This document shows, piece after piece, positions 52,065-59,329 of a DNA stretch of 64,000 bases. Position 1 is the first letter of the stretch. The number at the start of each line of letters is the position of its first letter. Under the pieces are notes generated by a model. That model ran no database searches. It worked only from the letters and a program-made list of their open reading frames with translations, and was not told the DNA's origin. The DNA lies in contig NZ_JBGGWA010000011.1 of the NCBI RefSeq assembly GCF_041321145.1, positions 186,001 through 250,000 on the forward strand, in the 5' to 3' direction. Position numbers and translations under genes: made by a program. This stretch comes from Paraburkholderia sp041321145 (GTDB lineage: Bacteria > Pseudomonadota > Gammaproteobacteria > Burkholderiales > Burkholderiaceae).

Positions 52065-52236
52065 GTGCGATGGTCGAGAGACCGGACGGTGGAAGGGCGG
52101 AGCGCCTTTGAAAGCGCCGCCCGACCCACTGGAAGAACACGTGGTAGTCGTAACGTAAGTCCCTGCCCCGCGCAGTACCCATCCTGTTTCCGAAGCATCG
52201 CCGCCGCAAGCCGCCGCGCCACGGCAAAGCACGTAT

Positions 52237-52425
52237 CTAGTGCTGCTTCTTCTTCCCCGAAGGCTCCCCCTTCACTGGCAAGTGATGCGGATCACGCATA
52301 TCAACGGCGATCGGATCACTGGCAGGAAAACTTTCTTCGAGAGCCTCATCGAGGCGATTATCCGCGGCCTTAGTGGGCGGTTCGGCTTCCTTAGAATGAG
52401 GCGCGTGATGCTTATGCTTGGTCAT
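52237..52425 (-). CDS. Small charged protein with ESFPASDP motif
   Basis: 62 residues. GGAG lies about 8 bases before the ATG. His/Lys-rich ends flank the block LDEALEESFPASDPIAVDM, which recurs in many short hypothetical proteins of alpha- and betaproteobacteria. No membrane segment or signal; likely disordered and cytoplasmic. Function unknown. Confidence 0.75.
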   Translation of the reverse strand: MTKHKHHAPHSKEAEPPTKAADNRLDEALEESFPASDPIAVDMRDPHHLPVKGEPSGKKKQH

Positions 52426-52738
52426 GACAGGCTCCGTTGGAAGAGAGTCAACGATTCAGCATAGCGCAAAGCAGGCGTCGGCGAACATGGGCCGAACAAC
52501 CCAGGTCTTCGTGCCGTAAGCATTTCCTTCAAAGCCTGGCGCCAAAAATCCGACGGGCAAAAAGCAAAATTTAAAACCAGCCCGCATCAAATCGTTTTCC
52601 GTATGTCGCGAGAAAACAAAAATACAAAAAACATCCGCCGACTACACCGATCGGCAAATCACGCTTGATACCGTGAACCGGCAATGTCGCGCCTGGGGAG
52701 AGCAAACAAAACCAGCGAACAACAAGGCAACCAACACT

Positions 52739-52966
52739 ATGGACCGAAAAAACCCTGCGCGCGCGCAACGCTTTAACGCCTCACACGTGGTGGACGCGGA
52801 ACTGGAACATCTGGATTGGGCGACGCGGCAACCGGCGCTACGCATGCTGGACGCCGTGTACTGGCGGCGCCGCGTGCTGGCGGTCAAATGCGGATTCGAG
52901 TTAACGGAATTGCAGGTGATGCGGCTGGAAAATATTTTGCAGCGGCTCGGCCATTCCGCGGAGTAG
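52739..52966 (+). CDS. Hypothetical protein, 75 aa
   Basis: No family recognised. Start ATG 52739 is chosen; a GTG at 52673 would add a less protein-like stretch. The sequence has a helical, balanced composition (VDAELEHLDWATRQPALRML, ELTELQVMRLENILQRLG) with no signal or membrane segment. AAGG lies a little far upstream. Probably a small cytoplasmic helical protein. Confidence 0.5.
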   Translation: MDRKNPARAQRFNASHVVDAELEHLDWATRQPALRMLDAVYWRRRVLAVKCGFELTELQVMRLENILQRLGHSAE

Positions 52967-52986
52967 CCGGCCGCTGCGGCAGCCGT

Positions 52987-53475
52987 TTATTCGTTGCCGC
53001 CGGAGGCGCCGCCATTGCCGCCATTGCCGCCATGGTTGCCGCCGTCGCCGCCGCCCGTGCCGAATAGACGCCGCCGGCGGGTTACGACCACTGGCCCGTC
53101 AGACGGGCTGCTGCTACGATCGGACGCAGGGCGGTCCGACGACGGCGCGCCGTACGATTCGCGCGGTTCACGTGGCTCACGATGGTCGCGCGGTTCACGC
53201 GAGCCGTGCGGGCCGCGCGTAGTGTGCTCGCCGTGCGAAGGGCGCCCGGCTCGCGGCGCCGGACGCGTGCCGGTGTCGAGCTGGATCGTCGAGATCGCGC
53301 GTTTGTAGATGCCTTGCAGGCCGACAGGCGTGCGCAGCATCACCAGATACTGATCGAACGACTCGATGCATCCTGTCAGGCGAATGCCGTTGACAAGGTA
53401 GATCTCGACGCGCTTTCGTTCTTTGCGCGCAGCGTTCATGAAGTCGTTTTGCGGATGCGATTCTGCGGAAGCCAT
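52987..53475 (-). CDS. hfq2: Hfq-like RNA chaperone with long Gly/Arg-rich tail
   Basis: 162 residues; canonical Hfq is about 80-100. Residues 9-66 hold the Sm fold: Sm1 VEIYLVNGIRLTGCIESFDQ and Sm2 IYKRAISTIQ. The proximal-face YKH of Hfq is YKR here (Arg59 for His57), Lys31 is Arg32 and Phe42 is Tyr43. The tail has REPR repeats, then a Gly/Asn stretch. Burkholderia species carry a second, long Hfq and this fits that type. It should bind sRNA/mRNA in the cytoplasm; the substitutions may change U-tract binding. A TTG two codons upstream is a less likely start. Confidence 0.88.
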   Translation of the reverse strand: MASAESHPQNDFMNAARKERKRVEIYLVNGIRLTGCIESFDQYLVMLRTPVGLQGIYKRAISTIQLDTGTRPAPRAGRPSHGEHTTRGPHGSREPRDHREPREPRESYGAPSSDRPASDRSSSPSDGPVVVTRRRRLFGTGGGDGGNHGGNGGNGGASGGNE

Positions 53476-53826
53476 GGACAATTCAGGTTAGAAAGACGGT
53501 TATTCGCCGCGATTCTACCCTGTGTGAGGATGGAACGCGTCGGCGGCCGAACTGGATCCACTATAACGGCTTGCGCGCACATAAGCATCTGATAAGTATG
53601 GGCTGTAACGTTGAGTTACGAATCTGCGGACGAATCGCGCATTCTTCGGCCACGGTCGAGCACTGCCGGCGCGGATGGCGGAAAAAGATGACCCGCGCCG
53701 ATGCCGCGCGCGGAATAAATCGCAGCCCGCTCACGTTAAGTCAAGCATGGCAGCGCTGCATATCGCATGTGGCCGATCGGGTCCTTGCCCGCACACGCCG
53801 GCCAGGCGCTCATCAGGAGACTCACC
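53476..53826 (+). promoter_or_regulatory. Intergenic region upstream of the sigma/anti-sigma module
   Basis: No gene is supported. It holds an inverted repeat, GTAAC-GTTGA-GTTAC (53605-53619), which resembles the GTAAC motifs near 610 and 37740. The TGTAACG at 53604 could also be the -35 of an ECF-type autoregulated promoter. Both readings are tentative. Confidence 0.35.
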
Positions 53827-53973
53827 ATGAAAGCATCCCGCATTCTTTCCGCCGCCTTTGTGCTGCTGGCACTGGTGCTAGGCTCCCTTGCGACGAGCGC
53901 CTGCACCTCTGCACCCGACAACAGCGCTTCGGGCAGCAGCAGCGGCGGCAGTGGCAGCGGCGGTGGCTACTGA
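53827..53973 (+). CDS. Small secreted or lipoprotein ahead of the ECF sigma gene
   Basis: 48 residues. AGGAG lies 8 bases before the ATG. A hydrophobic signal (ILSAAFVLLALVLGSLATSA) ends at Cys26, an imperfect lipobox, and the rest is Ser/Gly-rich. The ECF sigma gene starts 15 bases after its stop, so the two are co-transcribed and perhaps coupled. It could be an envelope sensor or simply a small lipoprotein. Confidence 0.65.
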   Translation: MKASRILSAAFVLLALVLGSLATSACTSAPDNSASGSSSGGSGSGGGY

Positions 53974-53987
53974 GCGTCGCCACGCCG

Positions 53988-54530
53988 GTGAATTTCGAAG
54001 CGGAAGTGATTTCGTGGCTCCCGCAGTTGCGCCGCTATGCGCGCGCACTGACGGGCGACCGCGCATGGGCCGACGACCTCGTGCAGGATACGGCGGAGCG
54101 TGCGCTCGCGCGCTGGGCGGCGTTCCGGCCGAACAGCAATCTGCGTGCGTGGTTGTTGACGATCCTGCGGCATCTCTACATCGATCAGTTGCGCGGCCGC
54201 CGCGAGATCGCGGTCGACGACGAAAGCGCGCCGTGGCGCAATCTCGAAGCGCCGCATGGCGAGGTCGACGGCCTGGTGCTGCGCGATCTGCAGCGCGCGC
54301 TGTATTGTCTGCCGGTCGAGCAACGGGAAGTGCTGTTGCTCGTTTGCGTGGAGGAACTGTCTTATCAGGAAGCGTCCAAGGCGCTTGGCGTGCCGATCGG
54401 CACGGTGATGTCGCGGTTGTCGCGCGCGCGGGAACATATGCGCGTGCTGTTGACGGACGGGCCGGTTGAAGGGGGTGCGGTGGGGCTGGCGCGTAAAGTC
54501 CCACCGCTGAAAGTAGTGAGAAATCCGTGA
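53988..54530 (+). CDS. ECF-family RNA polymerase sigma factor
   Basis: 180 residues from GTG 53988; the open frame extends upstream but overlaps the small lipoprotein gene. Region 2 (WLPQLRRYARALTGDRAWAD, DLVQDTAERALARW, LRAWLLTILRHLYIDQLRGR) and region 4 (CLPVEQREVLLLVCVEELSY, QEASKALGVPIGTVMSRLSR) are complete; regions 1 and 3 are absent, as in ECF sigmas. It directs polymerase to envelope-stress-type promoters; the regulon is unknown. The stop overlaps the anti-sigma gene start. Confidence 0.92.
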   Translation: MNFEAEVISWLPQLRRYARALTGDRAWADDLVQDTAERALARWAAFRPNSNLRAWLLTILRHLYIDQLRGRREIAVDDESAPWRNLEAPHGEVDGLVLRDLQRALYCLPVEQREVLLLVCVEELSYQEASKALGVPIGTVMSRLSRAREHMRVLLTDGPVEGGAVGLARKVPPLKVVRNP

Positions 54531-55384
54531 TGAATAACGACCACGATTCCGGCTTGCCCGACGGGCTCGATTTGCGAGCGCTGTCGGCGTTTGTCGATGG
54601 CGAGTTGCCGCCTGCGGAGCATGCCGCGATCGAGACGCAGTTGGAGCAGCAGCCGCAGGCCGGCGCGAGAGTGGCTGCGTGGCGCGCACAGAAGGCCGCG
54701 CTGCAGGCGCTGTGCGGTGCGCCGCAGCGTGAGGATGTCGGGTACAGCGGACGCAGTGGGCAGAGTGGGCAGAGCGTGGCCGATGAGCCGGCTTTCATCG
54801 TGGTGCGCCGGCCGACGCCGTGGTGGCAGCGCGTCGGCATCGCGGCGTGCTGGCTCACGGCCGGCGCGGGTCTCGCGCTTGCTTTGGGGCCGCTCGCACC
54901 GCGTCTGACGGGCGGCGCGTGGAACGGTCTGGGCGGTCAGCCGCCGAGCTTTGCCGAGCGCGCCGATATCGCGTATGCGGTGTACACGCCCGAGCGGCGC
55001 CATCCCGTGGAAGTCGCCGCGAGCGAGGAAGAACATCTGATCAACTGGCTGTCCAAACGCCTGAACCGGCCGCTGTCGGTGCCGTCATTGCAGGAGTACG
55101 GTTACTCGCTGGTGGGTGGGCGCCTGTTGCCCGGCGAAGCGGGGCCGGCCGCGCAGTTCATGTACGAGAATCGCAGCGGCGCGCGTCTCACGCTGTATAT
55201 CACCGGTATTTCGCGCGACGAAACCGCGTTCCGCCTGTTCCGCGACGGCAACCGCCGCACCTTCTACTGGGTGAGCGACCGTATGGGCTACGCGTTGTCC
55301 GGGCCGATTGCGGAAGGCAAGCTGCGTTCCATTGCTGTCGAGGTGTGCAGCGCGCTCGGCGGTAAGCCGGAGGCGTGGCAGTAG
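54530..55384 (+). CDS. Transmembrane anti-sigma factor
   Basis: 284 residues from ATG 54530 (TGATG overlap with the sigma gene); GTG 54527 is an alternative. The cytoplasmic N-terminus (ALSAFVDGELPPAEHAAIET) is the anti-sigma fold, without a zinc-binding HxxxCxxC. One membrane helix (about 103-125) is followed by a periplasmic domain of about 155 residues (HPVEVAASEEEHLINWLSKR, PSLQEYGYSLVGGRLLPGEA). It should hold the ECF sigma inactive until a periplasmic signal releases it. Confidence 0.9.
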   Translation: MNNDHDSGLPDGLDLRALSAFVDGELPPAEHAAIETQLEQQPQAGARVAAWRAQKAALQALCGAPQREDVGYSGRSGQSGQSVADEPAFIVVRRPTPWWQRVGIAACWLTAGAGLALALGPLAPRLTGGAWNGLGGQPPSFAERADIAYAVYTPERRHPVEVAASEEEHLINWLSKRLNRPLSVPSLQEYGYSLVGGRLLPGEAGPAAQFMYENRSGARLTLYITGISRDETAFRLFRDGNRRTFYWVSDRMGYALSGPIAEGKLRSIAVEVCSALGGKPEAWQ

Positions 55385-55532
55385 TGCGGGAATTGCGGTA
55401 AGCGCGGCAAGCACTTGGACATGCCAGGCGCCGGCCACACGATCTCATTGCAACACCCGGTAACAGACACGCCTCGCGCTCGCCGGGCGCCGTCGGAATA
55501 GCATCGCAAGGCGTTTCGTTTACTCGCTGCAG

Positions 55533-55576
55533 GACCATGCCGTCGCGGCTTGCATGCACGCCGCGACGGCATGGTC
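55533..55576. repeat. 17-bp perfect inverted repeat
   Basis: GACCATGCCGTCGCGGC (55533-55549) and its exact complement (55560-55576) flank a 10-base centre. There is no T-run. It lies 149 bases after the anti-sigma stop and 86 before the His-rich gene. It may be a transcript-end hairpin, a leader structure or a protein-binding site. Confidence 0.75.
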
Positions 55577-55661
55577 TCGTGCGAGGCAAACCGACGGGGT
55601 CTTCACGGTGTCGACACGCTCCTTGCGAGTCGCTACGCCGAGGCGTCGAGGCAGCAACATC

Positions 55662-56150
55662 ATGCTTACTTTTCATCAGTTCGGCGGGCGGCGGTGTTCC
55701 GGCGTAGCCTGTCTGTGCCTGTGCGCCGTCTGCGCGGCGCCGGTCGAGGCGCAATCGGATGCGAATGCACCGTCGATTGACGCTTCGACGTGCCGCTTCG
55801 TCGTGGGCCAGGCGGAAATCGACGGCGTCATGCAGCAGGTTAGCGGCCGCGCGTGCCTGCAGCCGGACGGCAGCTGGCAGATCGTCGAAGACGATGCCGC
55901 CGCGTTGGCCTTGGCACCGGCGCCGGTCTACTACTACGATCCATGGTACTGGGGGCCGCCGGTGGTATTCGGTGCCGGCGTGTCGTTTATTTTCGTCGAC
56001 CGTTTTCATCATTTTCATCATATGGATCATGTGCGTGATTCGCACGGATCGCATGGAATGGGTACGCACGGCGGCTGGCACGGTGCGCCGATGCACCCGT
56101 GGGGTGGCATGTCGCACGGTGGCCACGGCGGTGGTGGGATGCACCGCTAG
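55662..56150 (+). CDS. His/Gly-rich secreted protein
   Basis: 162 residues from ATG 55662 (GAGG upstream); the longer open frame is rejected because this start gives a signal peptide cut near VEA-QS. The mature core (about 30-75) has two Cys likely to pair (STCRFVVGQAEI, GRACLQPDGSW). Then comes an aromatic YYYDPWYWGPP patch and a His/Gly-rich tail (FHHFHHMDHV, HGGHGGGG). The tail suggests metal binding or a surface role; no family named with confidence. The flavoprotein gene follows after 39 bases. Confidence 0.72.
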   Translation: MLTFHQFGGRRCSGVACLCLCAVCAAPVEAQSDANAPSIDASTCRFVVGQAEIDGVMQQVSGRACLQPDGSWQIVEDDAAALALAPAPVYYYDPWYWGPPVVFGAGVSFIFVDRFHHFHHMDHVRDSHGSHGMGTHGGWHGAPMHPWGGMSHGGHGGGGMHR

Positions 56151-56189
56151 CTTGCCGCTGCGCTCACGTGCAGCCGTAAAGGAGACGCC

Positions 56190-57767
56190 TTGACACGCAG
56201 CTTGCCGCCGAACGTTTCCGCTACCCGGTTCGACCGCGCCCTTGCCGGTTGGCGCGCGATTGTCGGCGAGCCGCAGGTGGTGACCTCGGCCGCCGGGCTC
56301 GCCGCCTATCTCGATCCGTTCGCGCCTGGCGAGCGCGAGGCGTTTTCCGCGTCCGCCGCGTTGCTGCCTGCATCGGTCGACGAGATTCGCGCGGTGTTGC
56401 GCATTGCCAACCAATACCGCATTCCGTTATGGACGGTCTCGACCGGACGCAACTTCGCGTATGGCGGGGCCGCGCCGCGGCTGGCCGGTTCCGTGGTGCT
56501 CGATCTGCAACGGATGAACCGCATCATCGAAGTGAACGAGACGCTCGCCTATGCGCTGGTCGAGCCGGGCGTCAGCTACTTCGATCTGTATGCGCATCTG
56601 CGCGACACAGGCTGCAAGCTCTGGGTCGATCCGCCCGCGGCGGGTTGGGGCAGCGTGGTCGGCAATACGCTCGAGCGCGGCTTCGGCTATACCGCGTACG
56701 GCGATCATGCGGCGACGCAGTGCGGCATGGAAGTGGTGCTCGCCAACGGCGACGTGTTGCGCACCGGGATGGGCGGAATCGAAATCGGCACCGCGTGGCA
56801 GCTCTATCAGCCGGGTTACGGGCCGTCGTTCGATGCGATGTTCATGCAGTCGAACTACGGCATCGTCACCAAGCTCGGCGTGTGGCTGATGCCTGCGCCG
56901 CCGGCTTATCTGCTCGGCGAAATCCAGTTTCGTCATGAGCAGGATCTCGCAGCGATCGTGGATATTCTGCGGCCGTTGCGGCTCGATGAAACGATCCGCA
57001 ACAACGCGGTGATCGAGGGCGGTTTGCGCCGCGCCGCTGGACTGTCGGCGCGTCAGCAGTGGTACGAAGGCGAAGGCGCGATGCCTGAACGCGCGGTGGC
57101 GGCGATGCTCGACAAGCTGAACGTGGGCCGCTGGAATCTGCATTTCGCGCTGTACGGAACGCCCGAATTGATCGACGCGCGCTATGCGATCGTGCAGCGT
57201 GCTTTCGCTCGCGTGCCGCAGGCGAGACTTTCGGCCGCGCGTTATGCGGGCGATGCGCAACCTACCGCGGGCGGCGATCGCAACCTTGCGGGCATCCCGG
57301 CGATGAGCGCGTTTCGCATGCTCGACTGGCGCGGCGGCGCGGGCGCGCATGTGGACTTCGCGCCAGTGTGTCCGGCGACCGGGCGCGACGCGTTGCGCCA
57401 ATACACGATGGTCAAGACGCGCGCGGCGGAATACGGCTTCGATTACTACGGTGGTTTTACGGCAGGCGTGCGTCATCTGCACCACATCTTCGCGGCGATC
57501 TTCGAGCGCGACGACGCCAATCAGGTCGAGCAGGCGGGCGCGCTACTGCGTTCGCTGATGAGCGATGCACGCGCGGCGGGTTACGGCGAATATCGCGCGC
57601 ATCTCGCGTATATGGATTTCGCCGCGGCGCAATACAGTTTCAACGACGGCGCGTTGCTGCGGCTCTCGGAAACGATCAAGGACGCGCTCGACCCGAACGG
57701 CATTCTCGCGCCGGGCAAGCAGGGGATCTGGCCGGCAGCATGGCGCGACCGGCGAGGTTATACCTGA
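56190..57767 (+). CDS. VAO/4-cresol-dehydrogenase-type FAD oxidoreductase
   Basis: 525 residues from TTG 56190, well placed after AAAGGAG. The PCMH-type FAD domain (about 50-235) has PLWTVSTGRNFAYGGAAPRL, the pyrophosphate-binding region, and NTLERGFGYTAYGDH. The cap and C-terminal region include QYTMVKTRAAEYGFDYYG, VRHLHHIF and DPNGILAPGKQGIWP. The closest known types are 4-cresol dehydrogenase and vanillyl-alcohol or eugenol oxidase, which oxidise para-alkylphenols. The HLHH block may hold a histidine that links FAD covalently; this is tentative. No cytochrome subunit gene is adjacent, which favours an oxidase or a different electron acceptor. Confidence 0.85.
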   Translation: MTRSLPPNVSATRFDRALAGWRAIVGEPQVVTSAAGLAAYLDPFAPGEREAFSASAALLPASVDEIRAVLRIANQYRIPLWTVSTGRNFAYGGAAPRLAGSVVLDLQRMNRIIEVNETLAYALVEPGVSYFDLYAHLRDTGCKLWVDPPAAGWGSVVGNTLERGFGYTAYGDHAATQCGMEVVLANGDVLRTGMGGIEIGTAWQLYQPGYGPSFDAMFMQSNYGIVTKLGVWLMPAPPAYLLGEIQFRHEQDLAAIVDILRPLRLDETIRNNAVIEGGLRRAAGLSARQQWYEGEGAMPERAVAAMLDKLNVGRWNLHFALYGTPELIDARYAIVQRAFARVPQARLSAARYAGDAQPTAGGDRNLAGIPAMSAFRMLDWRGGAGAHVDFAPVCPATGRDALRQYTMVKTRAAEYGFDYYGGFTAGVRHLHHIFAAIFERDDANQVEQAGALLRSLMSDARAAGYGEYRAHLAYMDFAAAQYSFNDGALLRLSETIKDALDPNGILAPGKQGIWPAAWRDRRGYT

Positions 57768-57768
57768 A

Positions 57769-57803
57769 GGCGTGAGGCGTGAGGCGTGAGGCGTGAGGCG
57801 TGA
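57769..57803 (+). repeat. Tandem repeat GGCGTGA x5
   Basis: Five perfect 7-bp copies lie directly between the flavoprotein stop (57767) and the next gene's ATG (57811). Each copy carries a GTG codon and a GAGG-like ribosome-site core with its neighbour. Copy-number change by slippage would alter spacing and frame ahead of the start. Confidence 0.95.
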
Positions 57804-57810
57804 TGAAGCA

Positions 57811-58227
57811 ATGGACAGACGCACTTTCGTGATGACCGGTGCATGGTTCTCGACCGTGGCAGGCGGGGCGTGGCCGTGGCTCGCGCACGCAGCCGCTCGC
57901 CGCAACACGCTGGCGGTGGTCGACTCCACCTTGGCGTACGGCCCCGCGTTCGCCGACTACCTCGCACACATGAATCTTCCCACCTTCGAAACGGGCGACG
58001 ACATCGGCTCGCTTTGGTATTCGACGCTCGCGCCGCTGCTAGGACACGTGCCGGCGCAAACGCCGGCGTCGCTGATCGGCCTCACGCGCGCATCGGATTA
58101 CTTCGTGCTCAAGGAACTTGCCACTCGCGTCGGGCAGATGGTTGAACACAGCCACGAACAGGGCGCGGGATCCATCACGCAGGCCGCCCATGTCGCGTTC
58201 GCGTTAACACCGTGCCTGGTCCGCTAG
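57811..58227 (+). CDS. Tat-type exported protein behind the tandem repeat
   Basis: 138 residues from ATG 57811; an in-frame ATG at 57793 context is weaker. The start DRRTFVMTGAWFSTVAGGAW resembles a Tat leader (twin Arg, hydrophobic stretch, Ala-x-Ala at AHA-AA). The mature part (LAVVDSTLAYGPAFADYLAH, LTRASDYFVLKELATRVGQM) has no recognised fold and no CxxCH haem motif. It follows the flavoprotein on the same strand, so it may be a partner. Its stop codon overlaps that of the convergent DUF1571 gene (CTAG). Confidence 0.7.
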   Translation: MDRRTFVMTGAWFSTVAGGAWPWLAHAAARRNTLAVVDSTLAYGPAFADYLAHMNLPTFETGDDIGSLWYSTLAPLLGHVPAQTPASLIGLTRASDYFVLKELATRVGQMVEHSHEQGAGSITQAAHVAFALTPCLVR

Positions 58228-59279
58228 AACTTGTACGCGTTGTTCTTCGGATCGAAGGTCGAGTCGTCGAATGTCTTTGGCGTGATGGTTTCGAACACGA
58301 TCTTCTCGAAGATCTTGCCGTCGTTAGCATAAGACTCGACAGTGCGGAAATACGGATGCCGCAGATCCAGCCCGAGCGTTTCTTTCTTCGCGTAGAACTG
58401 CGGCTGGCCGGTCGGCGTTTCGAAGGTGAAGGCGACCACGCGCACGCCGTCGACGGTTTTGACTGCCACCTGGGTCGAACGCGGCAAGCCGGCTTCGATG
58501 TATTTCTTGCCCTCGGCGAGGTACTGGTTGGCGATGTACTCGGTGCCGAGATCGCGCACCTGGTGATTCGATTGCGCACGGGCGAGGGCGCCGTTCAGTG
58601 AAGTCCACACCGGCATCACATTCATGATGCCGCCGAGGTGGCCATACATTTCGTCGGTGCGCCTCGACTCGTCGTAGATGATTTCCTGGCCGGCATGCGC
58701 GCCATCGGCCAGCCACTTTGCGTAGATCCGCAGCGGGTCGTGCGCGACGCGTACCAGCATGTGATCGGGCTTATCGGGCCACTGGCCGTGAATGCGTTCC
58801 GAGCGTGACATCGTAAACTCGTATGACGGATACCGGTTCGGTCCTTCCTTGATGTAGCGCGGCAACGCAAGCGGATCGAGCGACTGGAACAGCGACACCA
58901 GTTGCGTGTCGTCGAGCTTTTCCATCGCGCCGCTTTGTTGGGCGGCGCGCAGCCACTTGACCTGCTGATCCAGCGTGAGTTTGCCCACCTGTGAAGACGG
59001 CGTGGCCGGCGCCTTGACGGCGCTGGCGGTATCGAGCGCGGGCGGCGTGTCATCGTTCTGCGCGAACGCCGACGGCGTTGCCACCGCAGCGCTGGCGGCC
59101 ACCAGCGCGCCGATCAGAAGTCCCCGTGACGAAGCCGCACGCAATGAAGCTGTCAGCGGCGCGCAAAACGTGGCGGTCTCCGACGAAAACCGGGCGAGGC
59201 GCATGAAGGCCGGCGAATGGCACAAATGGCACAACGGGTGGCACAAGCGGCGCGAGCGTGCGGACATGCTGTGCTTCAT
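58224..59279 (-). CDS. DUF1571 exported protein
   Basis: 351 residues from ATG 59279, preceded by GGAGA; ATG 59204 would drop 25 residues, including an odd LCHPLCHLCH stretch, but has a weaker ribosome site. A hydrophobic signal (GLLIGALVAASAAVATPSAF, cut before QN) follows a long basic start. The mature part fits DUF1571: YEFTMSRSERIHGQWPDKPD, DPLRIYAKWLADGAHAGQEI, IYDESRR and FYAKKETLGLDLRHPYF. These proteins look like LolA/LolB-type lipid-binding folds, so a periplasmic lipid-related role is possible. fadD lies 50 bases upstream on this strand. Confidence 0.8.
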   Translation of the reverse strand: MKHSMSARSRRLCHPLCHLCHSPAFMRLARFSSETATFCAPLTASLRAASSRGLLIGALVAASAAVATPSAFAQNDDTPPALDTASAVKAPATPSSQVGKLTLDQQVKWLRAAQQSGAMEKLDDTQLVSLFQSLDPLALPRYIKEGPNRYPSYEFTMSRSERIHGQWPDKPDHMLVRVAHDPLRIYAKWLADGAHAGQEIIYDESRRTDEMYGHLGGIMNVMPVWTSLNGALARAQSNHQVRDLGTEYIANQYLAEGKKYIEAGLPRSTQVAVKTVDGVRVVAFTFETPTGQPQFYAKKETLGLDLRHPYFRTVESYANDGKIFEKIVFETITPKTFDDSTFDPKNNAYKF

Positions 59280-59329
59280 GAAGCTCTCCGAAAAAGTGGC
59301 GCAAGACGTGTTATCGAGCGCCCAGCCTG

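Noticed and set aside
59217..59279. LCHPLCHLCH stretch at the start of the DUF1571 protein as a metal-binding motif
   Set aside because: It lies before the signal peptide and comes from a short repeat of TGGCACAA; it may not be translated if ATG 59204 is used.
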